Positions 46,376 to 55,910 of a stretch of 64,000 nucleotides of DNA are shown here, in pieces. The notes beneath the pieces are model-generated. The model made no database searches. It had not been told where the DNA came from and saw only the letters and a program-made list of their open reading frames with translations. The stretch is from NCBI GenBank assembly GCA_963664065.1, contig OY760942.1:620001-684000 (forward strand), written 5' to 3'. This DNA comes from JABDJL01 sp963664065. Its GTDB lineage: Bacteria > Pseudomonadota > Gammaproteobacteria > Xanthomonadales > SZUA-36. Position 1 is the stretch's first letter, and every line of letters starts with the position of its first letter. Position numbers and translations under genes: made by a program.

Positions 46376-46768
46376 TTAGTCCCTGGTCCGCGGCGTGTAC
46401 AGCTTCGCTTCTTCGCGGGTGAGCTGTTTTACTTTCAAAGTCCATTCAGCCAGGTTGGAAATGACATTGAACTGAAATTTCCCGCCTTCCTGGAACAAAC
46501 GCACTCCGTTTCCCGGCCACTTGGTTTTCAGCACGGACCCCTGAAATGCACCTGTGCCCGATTCAAGCAGGGATATTTCAATCCCAATCTGGCCGGGGTA
46601 ATCAGTGGAGATGCGCCAATCCAATAACCAGGGCGCACGCACCTCGAATTCCGCTGTATGGGTACTGCGGTTGCCCCGGAATTCGCGTACCAGTTCTTCA
46701 GCGGCAGCGATTTCACTTATCAGCAAGATGGCAAATATAAGTGATGTTGTGAAAATAGAACGTGTCAT
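46376..46768 (-). CDS. small exported protein of unknown function
   Basis: About 130 residues with a clear signal peptide (IFTTSLIFAILLISEIAAAEEL), chosen from ATG 46768; codons further upstream are not protein-like. The mature part (APWLLDWRISTDYPGQIGIEISLLE, then NVISNLAEWTLKVKQL) reads as a compact beta-rich domain, perhaps a single sandwich. I do not recognise a family. It sits alone between the LVIVD-repeat protein and the HerA-like ATPase. Confidence 0.7.
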   Translation of the reverse strand: MTRSIFTTSLIFAILLISEIAAAEELVREFRGNRSTHTAEFEVRAPWLLDWRISTDYPGQIGIEISLLESGTGAFQGSVLKTKWPGNGVRLFQEGGKFQFNVISNLAEWTLKVKQLTREEAKLYTPRTRD

Positions 46769-47044
46769 GCTTGAGTCGCTATGAGCAATTGATTGAATGT
46801 TTAGTCTACCTGTTGAGCGGTTGTTCTGGAATAATTTAGTGTCTGCGGCCTTCGCAATCATTATGCCACGAATATAAATCAATGAAATTGTTCAGAGGTC
46901 TTGCACCCCTGCCCTTGAATTGCGTAACCTTGGAGCAGGAAGTGGCCGGAATGGTTACCATTCAATCTAAGGAAGGAAAGGAAAGGCCCGACACACCACC
47001 CCCAAAGCTGGTGCATGGACACGCATTTCAGGGAGACAGCCAGC

Positions 47045-48685
47045 ATGCAAACGAACATAGGAACCTTTATCGGAAGTCTGATTGAGACATCCGGAGAAAG
47101 CTTTGTGGCACGCCTGATTTCGGAAGAGGATGGCTACTCCTCGATCATGGATGTTGCCACAGACAAGGTCCGGGTCGGCCAGGTGGGTTCTTACATGCTG
47201 ATCAAACAAGCCAATACTGAAATCCTGACAGTGGTCGATAGAATGTGGGAAGAGGGCTCCGGTCACAACCTGCAAAGAATGATCAGCATCACACCTGTGG
47301 GAGAAGTTAAGCCCAACGGTGATTTCGACCGTGGTATTACCCATTTCCCGACGGTTGGTGCAGAAGTACACCTGGTTTCAGCGTGGACGCTGGAAAAGGT
47401 GTTTTCAGAGCACAGCGAGTCCGGTTACAAGGTCGGCAAACTCAGCGCCAACGACTCAATCGACGTTTTTATAGATGCTGCCAACTTTTTTGGCCGTCAC
47501 GTGGCCATCCTCGGCCAGACAGGTTCAGGCACGTCATGGACGGTCACCAGCCTGATCCAGGCGGCGCTTATAACCATGCCCAATGCGCACATTATCCTGA
47601 TGGATATGCATGGAGAGTATGGAGACAAGAAATATGGAAGTATTGCATCTTCGCCCTTTCCTCACGACCTGGTTCGCTGCCTGGATGCACGGCAACTTGA
47701 AATTCCATACTGGCTGCTGAGTTATTCGGAACTTGTAGAGTTACTGATCAACCCGGATGACGAGAATGCGCCACTGCAAATTTCCTTTTTACGCTCAGCA
47801 CTGATCAAACTGAAACACGACTCCAATGCGGGCACGCACGCCGGGTATATAACGGTTGATTCCCCGGTCTATTTCTCGCTGAAGGATTTGATGACTCTGT
47901 TTCGTGATTCCAATGAAAGAACGACTGATTTTGGCAAGAAAAAGACAGCAACTCATGGCAAGTTCGATCAATTGCTCGTGCGCCTGGAGAGCCTGTTTAA
48001 TGACGCACGCTACGACTTTATATTCAAGCCTGAAAAGCGAACCTCTACCGATACTCTGGTAGACCTGATGGCAGATTTTGTGGGCCTGGGTGATCCCAAA
48101 GCCAGCATTACCGTGCTTGACCTCAGTGCCGTTCCGTTTGACGTTGCTCCGATGGTGACCGCTCAGATCGGCCGCCTGGCATACGAGTTCAATTTCTGGA
48201 ATCCAAAATGCCGGGAGTTCCCGATATTCCTGGTTTGCGAAGAAGCACACGAATATATTCCTCGCGGCGATAATCCGCGCTACAAGGAAGCCCGCCGCAG
48301 CCTGGAGCGTATTTCGAAGAACGGCAGAAAATACGGCGTTGGCCTTTGCATTATCAGCCAAAGGCCGCACGAGCTTTCGGAAACGGTACTGGCCCAGTGT
48401 GGCACTTTTATCTGTTTGCGCATTTCCAACCCCGACGATCAGGATTATGTTCGTGCACTGGTACCGGATTCAGCTCAGGGAACATTCGCAGCGCTGACTT
48501 CTCTTGCCCGGGGCGAAGTGATCATAATGGGGGATGCCGTACCCATGCCGGTACGCTTGCGCGTGAACATGCCATCTCCTCCGCCAAACTCACAAGATAT
48601 TAATTATGCTGAGAAATGGAAAGAGGGCGTCGAGGATATCAGCGTAAATGACCTTGTCACCCGCTGGCACACCCAAACCCGCTGA
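47045..48685 (+). CDS. HerA-like (DUF87) ATPase with an altered Walker A motif
   Basis: A 546-residue hexameric-type ATPase: a barrel-like N-terminal HAS domain (GTFIGSLIETSGESFVARL), then the RecA-like core with Walker A at about 157-164, Walker B FLVCEEAHEYIP, and the C-terminal IISQRPHELSETVLAQC segment. HerA proteins translocate DNA, usually with NurA. The Walker A reads GQTGSGTS: the invariant Lys is Thr (codon ACG 47531-47533; AAG or AAA expected). All other motifs look intact, so loss of ATP hydrolysis is predicted by family knowledge. ATG 47045 (MQTNIGTF) is preferred to 47015. A DUF3025 gene follows. Confidence 0.88.
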   Translation: MQTNIGTFIGSLIETSGESFVARLISEEDGYSSIMDVATDKVRVGQVGSYMLIKQANTEILTVVDRMWEEGSGHNLQRMISITPVGEVKPNGDFDRGITHFPTVGAEVHLVSAWTLEKVFSEHSESGYKVGKLSANDSIDVFIDAANFFGRHVAILGQTGSGTSWTVTSLIQAALITMPNAHIILMDMHGEYGDKKYGSIASSPFPHDLVRCLDARQLEIPYWLLSYSELVELLINPDDENAPLQISFLRSALIKLKHDSNAGTHAGYITVDSPVYFSLKDLMTLFRDSNERTTDFGKKKTATHGKFDQLLVRLESLFNDARYDFIFKPEKRTSTDTLVDLMADFVGLGDPKASITVLDLSAVPFDVAPMVTAQIGRLAYEFNFWNPKCREFPIFLVCEEAHEYIPRGDNPRYKEARRSLERISKNGRKYGVGLCIISQRPHELSETVLAQCGTFICLRISNPDDQDYVRALVPDSAQGTFAALTSLARGEVIIMGDAVPMPVRLRVNMPSPPPNSQDINYAEKWKEGVEDISVNDLVTRWHTQTR

Positions 48686-48723
48686 TTGAGGAGCACATGC
48701 CCTGCACCAGCAGGGCATCAGCC

Positions 48724-49548
48724 ATGAGCAACTGGCGTTCGAACATCAGTTTGGAAGCTCTTTATTGGGCAGACATGGCTGAATTGCTGCGAGGCTTTAC
48801 TTGCGATAAATTTCCATCTGTCAGTGTTCTGAATCACCTGCTTCCCGGGACAGTAAAGAATCACCATGGACTCCGCATTCGATTCGTGTCCGATGAACAG
48901 TCCCCTGCTGTGTCTTACGAAGAGCTTATCTACGACAGCGGTAAAGTAAGCACACGAAAGAACAATTGGCACGACCTGTTCAATGCGCTGGTTTGGATGC
49001 AGTATCCCCGGATCAAGTCGGCAATGAACGCGGCGCATCATTTCACAGAGGGTCTGGGCGGTGATGACGGTCGTGGTAGACAACGGGACGCCTTGACTCT
49101 TTTTGATGAATGCGGCGTGATCGTTGTGAGTGCGAATCCCGGGGATCTTCAGGCGCTTTCCAATCGGGACTGGTCAACAGTTTTTGATGGCAGCCCGGAG
49201 AGCTTTAAGGCGCGTTACCGTGTATTTGTTAGCGGACATGCGATGCTGGAGAAATTTCTCCAGCCATACAAGGCAATGACGGCTAACGCCTTACTGGTTC
49301 AAATTTCGAAACAGGCATACGCAAAAAGCAGGGAACATTTGCGCTCTAATCTCGATACTGAACTGGCAATGCAGATGTTGGCGGGCCGCTGTTTCGATTC
49401 ACCTGCGGACCTGTCACCTTTGCCGCTGATGGGCATACCGGGCTGGTGGCCACACGGTGCCCAGGACACAACATTTTATGCGGATAGCGGGGTATTTCGC
49501 ACACCGCCGGATGGATATCAGCCATCCCGCGTATTTGGTCTTTGCTGA
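48724..49548 (+). CDS. DUF3025 domain protein
   Basis: About 274 residues from ATG 48724 (MSNWRSNIS); an in-frame codon at 48697 is an alternative. The stretch WHDLFNALVWMQYPRIKSAMNAAH is the hallmark of DUF3025. The rest (DECGVIVVSANPGDLQAL, FVSGHAMLEKFLQPYKAMTANA, LPLMGIPGWWPHG) fits the family throughout. Function unknown. It begins 12-39 bases after the HerA-like gene on the same strand and may be co-transcribed. Confidence 0.85.
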   Translation: MSNWRSNISLEALYWADMAELLRGFTCDKFPSVSVLNHLLPGTVKNHHGLRIRFVSDEQSPAVSYEELIYDSGKVSTRKNNWHDLFNALVWMQYPRIKSAMNAAHHFTEGLGGDDGRGRQRDALTLFDECGVIVVSANPGDLQALSNRDWSTVFDGSPESFKARYRVFVSGHAMLEKFLQPYKAMTANALLVQISKQAYAKSREHLRSNLDTELAMQMLAGRCFDSPADLSPLPLMGIPGWWPHGAQDTTFYADSGVFRTPPDGYQPSRVFGLC

Positions 49549-49670
49549 TACCTCACTCCTGACGTCCTACGGCTGTTTTCGGCATTGCCAATTGCTGTAT
49601 CCTTTGATCGGTGATCTGGATTGGCCCGGTCAGAATTTATCAAACATGACCGGGGAGCATAAGAGGGATA

Positions 49671-50429
49671 ATGATGAACAGGATTTTAGGTTTTTGCGTA
49701 CTACTGCTACTTTCCGGCGCAGTATTTGCAGACGATTTTGAGCCGGTACGGGAAAAGCTGGAAATGGCGATGGCCGCTGAGATACGCGGTGAGGCCGATA
49801 CCAAGCGTGATCGGAATCGACGGCCAATTGATACCTTGGAGTTTTTTGGTTTGCGTGATGACATGAAAGTCATCGAGTTGTTGCCGGGTGGTGGCTGGTA
49901 TACCAAGCTGCTGGCGCCGGTCCTGCGGGAAAAAGGCGAGTTCCACGTGGCGCTGGGAACCACGCGGGTTGTCGAAAATATCCTGCCGGAGGAAGGCTTC
50001 GATCATGTACAGGTGGCAGCGGGGGATTCCAGCATTTACCGCCCTGAAGGGTCGCGCCACTATATGCTTGAAACCACTGGATTGGGCGTAGCAGATGCGG
50101 ACATCGTTTTCACCTTCCGCAATTACCATAATTTTGGACCGGAAGGACGCGCAGCTTTGAATCAGGCGGTTTTCGATGCACTCAAGCCGGGCGGAATTTT
50201 TGCTGTGGTGGATCATACCCGCCGCCATATGGAGGAGGATAATAGTGAAAACCGCAGGCGCGTGGATCCGGTGATGGCCATTAAGGAAATCCAGGCAGTC
50301 GGTTTCGAATTGGTGGATTATTCCGACCTGCGTCTTCGGCTGGACGATGAACTGCGTTATGAAGTCGGCCGCGCTACGGTCACAGGAAACACAGACCGGT
50401 TTACATCGAAGTTTAAAAAAACCCATTAA
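49671..50429 (+). CDS. exported SAM-dependent methyltransferase-like protein
   Basis: A 252-residue protein with a signal peptide (ILGFCVLLLLSGAVFADD) followed by a class I methyltransferase fold: MKVIELLPGGGWYTKLLAPVL (motif I-like), DADIVFTFRNYHNF, LKPGGIFAVVDHTRR and RVDPVMAIKEIQAVGFELV. Proteins of this type recur in Proteobacteria. Because SAM is not expected outside the cytoplasm, either it binds something else, or the segment is an uncleaved anchor. The start is an ATG-ATG pair at 49671/49674. Confidence 0.85.
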   Translation: MMNRILGFCVLLLLSGAVFADDFEPVREKLEMAMAAEIRGEADTKRDRNRRPIDTLEFFGLRDDMKVIELLPGGGWYTKLLAPVLREKGEFHVALGTTRVVENILPEEGFDHVQVAAGDSSIYRPEGSRHYMLETTGLGVADADIVFTFRNYHNFGPEGRAALNQAVFDALKPGGIFAVVDHTRRHMEEDNSENRRRVDPVMAIKEIQAVGFELVDYSDLRLRLDDELRYEVGRATVTGNTDRFTSKFKKTH

Positions 50430-50605
50430 CTCTTAGTGATTGGATGCGATGTACTCTGGCAAGACCAACGAATCAAAAAAGGGGCTGAACAGCTTCTTTT
50501 TTCTTGTAGTTTTTAGCGTCTTGCTCGTGCAGGCAGCCGGATACTGAAGCTCGAGGATTAGCCTGAATATTGAATAAATGGATCGGGAACTTGCTGCTCT
50601 TGTAC

Positions 50606-50890
50606 TCAATCCGTCGCGATTTTGACAACCCTGCCGCTGTGAATCGAGACCACCATCTTTTTCTTTCGTCCGCGAGGATAAATCCAGTTAGTAACACCGG
50701 TTGTTTTCCGGCTACCTCCGCTGCGGATCGACTCCTTTACCTTGTATTTCAGAGCAGGCTTGCCGCAGGCATCTACCAGGCGGCTGATGGAATCGCCGGT
50801 TTTTACAATCCGCGTTCCACAGCGAAAGCTTCCTGCATCCACCTGCGTGCTAATAACAAGCAGGACCACTGCCAGCGTTTTCTTGATCAT
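50606..50890 (-). CDS. DUF2845 domain exported protein
   Basis: A 94-residue protein with signal peptide (TLAVVLLVISTQVDAG) and the mature sequence SFRCGTRIVKTGDSISRLVDACGKP, which is the DUF2845 pattern with two conserved Cys, probably a disulfide. NWIYPRGRKKKMVVSIHSGRVVKI completes the small domain. Function unknown. The start at 50890 is the natural signal-peptide start. Confidence 0.85.
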   Translation of the reverse strand: MIKKTLAVVLLVISTQVDAGSFRCGTRIVKTGDSISRLVDACGKPALKYKVKESIRSGGSRKTTGVTNWIYPRGRKKKMVVSIHSGRVVKIATD

Positions 50891-51065
50891 ATTTCTGTTC
50901 TCCCGGGCCCATCATATGAAAGGGGCATGTCGGTTTCGATGGCCATGCGGACTCTAAACGTGTCAGTAAATCGCCCATAGGATGCAATATGGAGTGCAAG
51001 CGGAACCCCGGTAACCATATGGAGGTCAGAATCGTCACATAAAGTGCAGATTCGGATGATGAACA

Positions 51066-51851
51066 ATGAATAAGCCAACACTATGGATTGTGCTTTTAGT
51101 CATCGTGGGAAGTGTTGCAGCATGGTTTTACTCTGCCCGGGATGTACCGCAGGACCACCCGTTAGAGGTATCACTTCCTGCACAAACAGCAATTGAACCT
51201 GAGCCGGAAGCCAGTTACCCGGTAGAAGACATACCTGTGCCGGAGGAACCGGCACCTGAGCCGCTGCCAACTTTGGCTGAAAGCGACGGTGAAATTATCG
51301 AAGTGCTGGCGGATTTGATCGGGCCCGAGTCACTGGGCAGCCATTTTGTGCTGGAACAGGTCATCAGTCGCATAGTAACCACCATAGACGCGCTGGACAG
51401 CCACCAGTTGGCGCCCCTCGTTATGCCGGTCCAACCGGCTGGTGGTAAATTCCAGGTAGCAGAAGGAGAATCGTTAACCATTCATCCGGCCAACGCCCAA
51501 CGGTACTCGGCGTATGTACAAATTGCTTCCGTGATTGATACGACCAGCTTGGTCGAGTTGTATGTGAATTACTATCCGTTGTTTCAACAAGCCTATTCTG
51601 ATTTGGGCCACGGCGATGTATATTTCAATGACCGCATGGTGGAGGTATTGGACCATTTGCTGGCAACACCGGAAGCGGTGGATGATGTGGCACTGGTCAA
51701 GCTGGAAGCTGTATATCTGTATGCGGATGAAAGCCTGGAAGCGCTTTCAGCCGGACAAAAATTGCTTTTGCGAATCGGATCTTCCAACGCTGCCGTAATC
51801 CTCGACAAGCTTCAGGAAATTCGTTCGGTACTGACCCGGCAGGATATTTGA
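51066..51851 (+). CDS. DUF3014 domain membrane-anchored protein
   Basis: A 261-residue protein with an N-terminal anchor helix (TLWIVLLVIVGSVAAWFYSA), a Pro/Glu-rich linker (residues 40-85: PEPEASYPVEDIPVPEEPAPEP in part), and the DUF3014 core: LADLIGPESLGSHFVLEQVISRIVTTIDAL, QRYSAYVQIASVIDTTSLVELYVNYYPLFQQAY, FNDRMVEVLDHLLATP. Periplasmic, function unknown. A terminator follows within 35 bases, so it is a single gene unit. Confidence 0.88.
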   Translation: MNKPTLWIVLLVIVGSVAAWFYSARDVPQDHPLEVSLPAQTAIEPEPEASYPVEDIPVPEEPAPEPLPTLAESDGEIIEVLADLIGPESLGSHFVLEQVISRIVTTIDALDSHQLAPLVMPVQPAGGKFQVAEGESLTIHPANAQRYSAYVQIASVIDTTSLVELYVNYYPLFQQAYSDLGHGDVYFNDRMVEVLDHLLATPEAVDDVALVKLEAVYLYADESLEALSAGQKLLLRIGSSNAAVILDKLQEIRSVLTRQDI

Positions 51852-51881
51852 TAGCGCGTTGCGATTAGAAAACAGCAACAA

Positions 51882-51907
51882 AAAACCCGGTCTTGACCGG
51901 GTTTTTC
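51882..51907 (+). terminator. rho-independent terminator after the DUF3014 gene
   Basis: Stem AACCCGG / CCGGGTT with a short loop (tcttga), followed by TTTTTC; preceded by A-rich sequence, so it could work in both directions. Confidence 0.85.
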
Positions 51908-52146
51908 AATATCTGGCGGGTGGCGACATCTATTTGGTTTGCCAGAGACCTGTTATTAAGTTAACGCCGGGCAATATGCCCCAGCACAAGCTTGTGGGTT
52001 AATAAGTGTTTCCTGATTTTATTTCGATTTTCTGCCAACACGATTCCAGGTTCACCCCGGGGAATATTCCCCTTTCAATACGTCAGCGCATGGTCTGACA
52101 CTGGCAGTATAACGCATATGAAAAATTTTGCCTGCAGCGGCTATTT

Positions 52147-53124
52147 TCAACCCAGGGGATAAAAACAGTTAAAGGTCCGGCTTTGACCTGTTTTTGAAGT
52201 TTCCGGAAAAGAATTACCGCACTGCTCCCGGGCATACGGACAGCGTGGATGGAATTCACAGCCCGCGGGTCGCTGCAGCAGACTTGGAACTTCGCTACGC
52301 AACTCAATGCGGTCAATTTGGGCATCCGGGTCCGGCTTGGGATTGGCTGACAACAATGCCGCCGTGTAAGGGTGCCTGGGCCTGTCCAGCACCAACTGCG
52401 CATCACCCTGCTCGATAAATCGCCCGAGGTACATGATGGCCATACGATCGGCCACGTGCCGCACGATATTCAGGTTGTGCGTGATGATCATGATTCCAAG
52501 ACCCATTTTCTTTTGCGGCTGGCTCAGCAGGTTGAGCACTTCGCCTTGTATTGAGACATCGAGGCCCGCAGTGGGCTCATCTGCGATTAACAATTCCGGT
52601 TCCAGAGCCAATGCCCGCGCAACGCTGACCCGCCGCGCCTGGCCGCCACTTAGCTGGTGGGGGTAGCGATCGGCGAATTCCTCACCCCGGCCTACCAGGG
52701 CCAACAGGTCCGGTGCCGAACGGTTGGGATTGTCAGAAAAACCCGGGTGGATGTGAAACGGTTCAGCCAGCAGTTTGCCAACCGTCATTCGCGGACTGAG
52801 TGAACCAACGGGGTCCTGGAACATCAATGCAACGCGTTTTCGATCAGGTAGCAAACGCCTGTTTTTCCCTGTCTCAAGTAATTCCCCGTTAAAACAAACC
52901 TCTCCGCCCAGCACCGGCGCCAGGCCGCATATCGCCATAGCCAGGGTTGTTTTACCCGATCCACTCTCACCCACAATCGCGATGGTTTCGCCTCGTTCAA
53001 TTTCCAGTGATACGCCATGGGCCACATCAACGTGTGATGCACTTTCCCTGTCAAACAAGGAAGCAAGGCCCCCATCCAATGGATACCTGACCCTCAGATC
53101 GCGAACTGAAAGCAGGGCGCTCAT
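52147..53124 (-). CDS. oligopeptide/dipeptide ABC importer ATPase (DppF/OppF-like)
   Basis: About 325 residues from ATG 53124, which overlaps the DppD-like stop (ATGA). Walker A GESGSGKTTLAM, Q loop FQDPVGSLSPRMTVGKLL, signature LSGGQARRVSVARALAL, Walker B LLIADEPTAGLD, and the C-terminal peptide-transporter extension CEFHPRCPYAREQCG, which in this family binds an iron-sulfur cluster. Last gene of the five-gene importer operon. Substrate (peptide or other small solute) cannot be told from sequence. Confidence 0.92.
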   Translation of the reverse strand: MSALLSVRDLRVRYPLDGGLASLFDRESASHVDVAHGVSLEIERGETIAIVGESGSGKTTLAMAICGLAPVLGGEVCFNGELLETGKNRRLLPDRKRVALMFQDPVGSLSPRMTVGKLLAEPFHIHPGFSDNPNRSAPDLLALVGRGEEFADRYPHQLSGGQARRVSVARALALEPELLIADEPTAGLDVSIQGEVLNLLSQPQKKMGLGIMIITHNLNIVRHVADRMAIMYLGRFIEQGDAQLVLDRPRHPYTAALLSANPKPDPDAQIDRIELRSEVPSLLQRPAGCEFHPRCPYAREQCGNSFPETSKTGQSRTFNCFYPLG

Positions 53125-54089
53125 TTCACGTCCCCCGCCAGGTGGCAGGCCGCACGATGCTGGATTCCACCCAGACGGGGGTGCTTGTTGAAGCATCGAT
53201 CAATCGTTTCACTGCATCGGTCCGCGAAAATACATCCGGGCGGCAATTCGACCAGGTCCGGCAGGCTGCCTTGAATGACCGGCAGGCTGGCGGTTCTCTG
53301 CCCGATCCGGGCCGGGTCGCATTCGAGCAATCGACGTGTATATGGATGCGCTGGCCGGTGGAAGATGTCGCGTGTTGAGCCGCTTTCCACCACCTCGCCC
53401 GCGTACATCACGACCACCTGGTCGCACAGCTCTGCAATCACCCCGAGATGGTGTGAAATAAACAGTATCGTGCAGCCAAAATCGCGCTGCAATTCCTGCA
53501 GGCGATGAATAATCTGTACTTCGAGTGGTGCATCCAGCGCGGTGGTCGGCTCATCTGCAATCAGCAGGCTGGGCTCGGTCATCAAAGCCATCGCAAAGGC
53601 AACGCGCTGCCGCATTCCGCCCGAGAGGTGATGCGGAAAACGCTTTAATTGCTGCTCCGCATCGGGAATGCCCACGCGGGCCAGCATCTTCAGGGACAGC
53701 GCGCGTTTTTCTTCGCTGCTCGCCCTGCTGCGGTGTTGTATGTCCTGTAATTGCCGGCCTATGGTCAACACCGGATTGAGGCTGGTCATCGGATCCTGGA
53801 ACACGGCGGAGATCCGTTCGCCTCGAAAGCCGCGCATCTGCGCTGCATCCAGTTCCAACAGGTTTTCACCACCTAGTAACACGGAACCACTATCAATCTG
53901 TGCGTTGGGCGCCAGCAATTGGATGATGGCCGAGATCAGGGCGGACTTACCGCAACCACTCTCACCTACGATTCCGGTAATGCCGCCTTCCGGTACTTTA
54001 AAATTAACCTCCCGCAGGGCCTGCAATCGACCGCGTGGCGTTGCATAACTTACGCTCAGGTCACGAATCTCGAGGCTTGAAGCAGTCAT
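53121..54089 (-). CDS. oligopeptide/dipeptide ABC importer ATPase (DppD/OppD-like)
   Basis: About 322 residues from ATG 54089. Walker A GESGCGKSALISA, Q loop FQDPMTSLNPVLTIGRQL, signature LSGGMRQRVAFAMAL, Walker B LLIADEPTTALD, H loop FISHHLGV, and the C-terminal Cys-rich extension CIFADRCSETIDRC. Follows the permease stop after one base and overlaps the next ATPase by 4 bases. Works as heterodimer with the OppF-like subunit. Confidence 0.93.
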   Translation of the reverse strand: MTASSLEIRDLSVSYATPRGRLQALREVNFKVPEGGITGIVGESGCGKSALISAIIQLLAPNAQIDSGSVLLGGENLLELDAAQMRGFRGERISAVFQDPMTSLNPVLTIGRQLQDIQHRSRASSEEKRALSLKMLARVGIPDAEQQLKRFPHHLSGGMRQRVAFAMALMTEPSLLIADEPTTALDAPLEVQIIHRLQELQRDFGCTILFISHHLGVIAELCDQVVVMYAGEVVESGSTRDIFHRPAHPYTRRLLECDPARIGQRTASLPVIQGSLPDLVELPPGCIFADRCSETIDRCFNKHPRLGGIQHRAACHLAGDVK

Positions 54090-54090
54090 C

Positions 54091-54960
54091 TCAGCTGTCC
54101 GCGCCTTTCTTGCGCAATTTCGGATCGAATATGTCGCGCAATGATTCACCCAGGAAAGTGAAACCAAGCGTAACTGCAATCAGCGGCAGGCCGCCGGCGA
54201 TGATTGGCCAGGGTGAATTTCGAATGTATGAGTATCCGTCATACAAAATACTGCCCCAGCTCGGTGCCGGCGGGCTTACGCCGAGGCCGAGAAAACTCAG
54301 ACCGGCTTCCATGCCGACCACCGCCGGCACGTCCATGGAAGCCAGGATCAATAATGGCGGTGCGATATTGGGCAACAAATGCCGGGACAGGATTCGAAAT
54401 GTCGATGCCCCCATGACGACCTCGGCCTTGATGAAATCCCGGTCACGCAAGGCCTGAGTCTGTGTTCTCACCACCCGGCCGTATACCGGAATGGAGGTGA
54501 TGATAATTACCGCAATTACGGTGTTTAACGAAGGCCCGGTAATCGCAACGATGGCCAGTGCAAACATGATGGTCGGAGATGAACGCAGCGTATCGAAAGT
54601 GATCACCAGTACCTGGTCCAGCCAGCGCGGGCCGTAGCCGGCTAGCATGCCCAACGCAAGGCCGATCGCCATGGACACTGAAATAGCCACCAACGAGACC
54701 TTCAATGCAATCTGTCCGCCCAGCAACACCCGTGATAACACGTCTCTGCCCAACTGGTCGGTACCCAGCCAGTGTTCAGCAGACGGACTGCTCAGGCGGT
54801 CATAAACATCCACCTCCAACGGATCATAGGGAGCAATAATGCCCGCCAGCAGTGTGACCAGGATAATGACCGTTACGACGACAAGGCCGGTCATGCCCGG
54901 CGGGTCTTTTTTCAGCTGAGAAAAAGTTTGGGAAAGAGTGCCTTGAATCGCGGACATCAA
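54091..54960 (-). CDS. oligopeptide ABC importer permease (DppC/OppC-like)
   Basis: A 289-residue inner-membrane protein with the N-terminal OppC motif (HWLGTDQLGRDVLSRVLLGGQIAL) and the EAA loop GASTFRILSRHLLPNIAPPLL. About six helices. It overlaps DppB by 4 bases and runs into DppD with one base between. EAGLSFLGLGVSPPAPSWG near the end is a standard family tail. Confidence 0.94.
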   Translation of the reverse strand: MMSAIQGTLSQTFSQLKKDPPGMTGLVVVTVIILVTLLAGIIAPYDPLEVDVYDRLSSPSAEHWLGTDQLGRDVLSRVLLGGQIALKVSLVAISVSMAIGLALGMLAGYGPRWLDQVLVITFDTLRSSPTIMFALAIVAITGPSLNTVIAVIIITSIPVYGRVVRTQTQALRDRDFIKAEVVMGASTFRILSRHLLPNIAPPLLILASMDVPAVVGMEAGLSFLGLGVSPPAPSWGSILYDGYSYIRNSPWPIIAGGLPLIAVTLGFTFLGESLRDIFDPKLRKKGADS

Positions 54961-55910
54961 GACTGCCCCCTGCCTTCGCGCAGCCTCGGGTCAAGGGCGG
55001 CGTTGATAATGTCGGATACCAGCGTGCTGAGCACAAAAAATGCGGTGGTTACCAGCACCGAGTCCATCACCACCGGGTAGTTTCGCGTTATGACGGCTTC
55101 GTGCAATAGTTTTCCAATGCCGGGCCGGGAGAAAACAATCTCTGCAAACAAGGCACCGGACAACATGGCGCCAATGCCGAGGCCGAGTATGGTGACGGTG
55201 GGAAGTATGGCAATACGCAATGCGTAGTGAATGATGGTGGTTCGTTCTGGCAGGCCGAATGCGCGGGCAGTGCGTATGTGATTCTCCTCCATCACCTCCA
55301 GCATCGATGCCCGGACCAGGCGGGCGATATAGCCAACCCAGCCGAGGCCGAGCGCAATGGCCGGCAAAACGAGGTGCCACGCCTGGTTAGCATAATTACC
55401 CTCCTCACCTGCACCCATTGCCGGGAACCATCGCAACTTCACCGCCAGCCAAAGCAAAAGGTAGAGCGCCACAACGAAACTGGGAATGGCGATAAAGGCG
55501 ACCGACATGATTGCGGTCAGTCGATCAAGAAAAGAATTCTGCCGCACCGCAGAAAAACAACCCGGGGGAATACCCAGCAGTGAAGCACCCCCGATTGCGG
55601 CAATAACCAGCGCCAGGGTATAGGGCAATTGCTCGAACACTACATCGGCAACCTGGCGTTCCGAGAACACATCCGTGCCCAGGTCTCCACGCGCCAGGCC
55701 GGAATAGAAATTTCCCAGTTGAATCAGGATGGGCTTATCCAGGCCCATGCGCGCATTGAGCTCGGCTTTGAGTTCAGGCGACGCCTTGGGACCCAGTATC
55801 ACGCTGCTTGGATCGCCGGGCACCATGTGAATCATGAAAAACAGCAGGCTGACCGCCAGCATCAGGATCAGCAGGGAAAGCAGGCTGCGGCCCGCAATGA
55901 ATTTCAGCAT
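54957..55910 (-). CDS. oligopeptide ABC importer permease (DppB/OppB-like)
   Basis: A 317-residue permease beginning MLKFIAGRSLLSLLILMLAVSLLFFMIHMVPGDP-type sequence (GDPS near residue 33 is the OppB hallmark). The middle has the EAA loop ARAFGLPERTTIIHYALRIAILP, and GALFAEIVFSRPGIGKLLHEAVITRNYPVV follows. It shares one base with the end of the binding-protein gene (TGATG) and overlaps DppC. Confidence 0.94.
   Translation of the reverse strand: MLKFIAGRSLLSLLILMLAVSLLFFMIHMVPGDPSSVILGPKASPELKAELNARMGLDKPILIQLGNFYSGLARGDLGTDVFSERQVADVVFEQLPYTLALVIAAIGGASLLGIPPGCFSAVRQNSFLDRLTAIMSVAFIAIPSFVVALYLLLWLAVKLRWFPAMGAGEEGNYANQAWHLVLPAIALGLGWVGYIARLVRASMLEVMEENHIRTARAFGLPERTTIIHYALRIAILPTVTILGLGIGAMLSGALFAEIVFSRPGIGKLLHEAVITRNYPVVMDSVLVTTAFFVLSTLVSDIINAALDPRLREGRGQS

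Noticed and set aside
49707..50426. 239-codon minus-strand frame
   Set aside because: Antisense to the exported methyltransferase-like gene; no family pattern.
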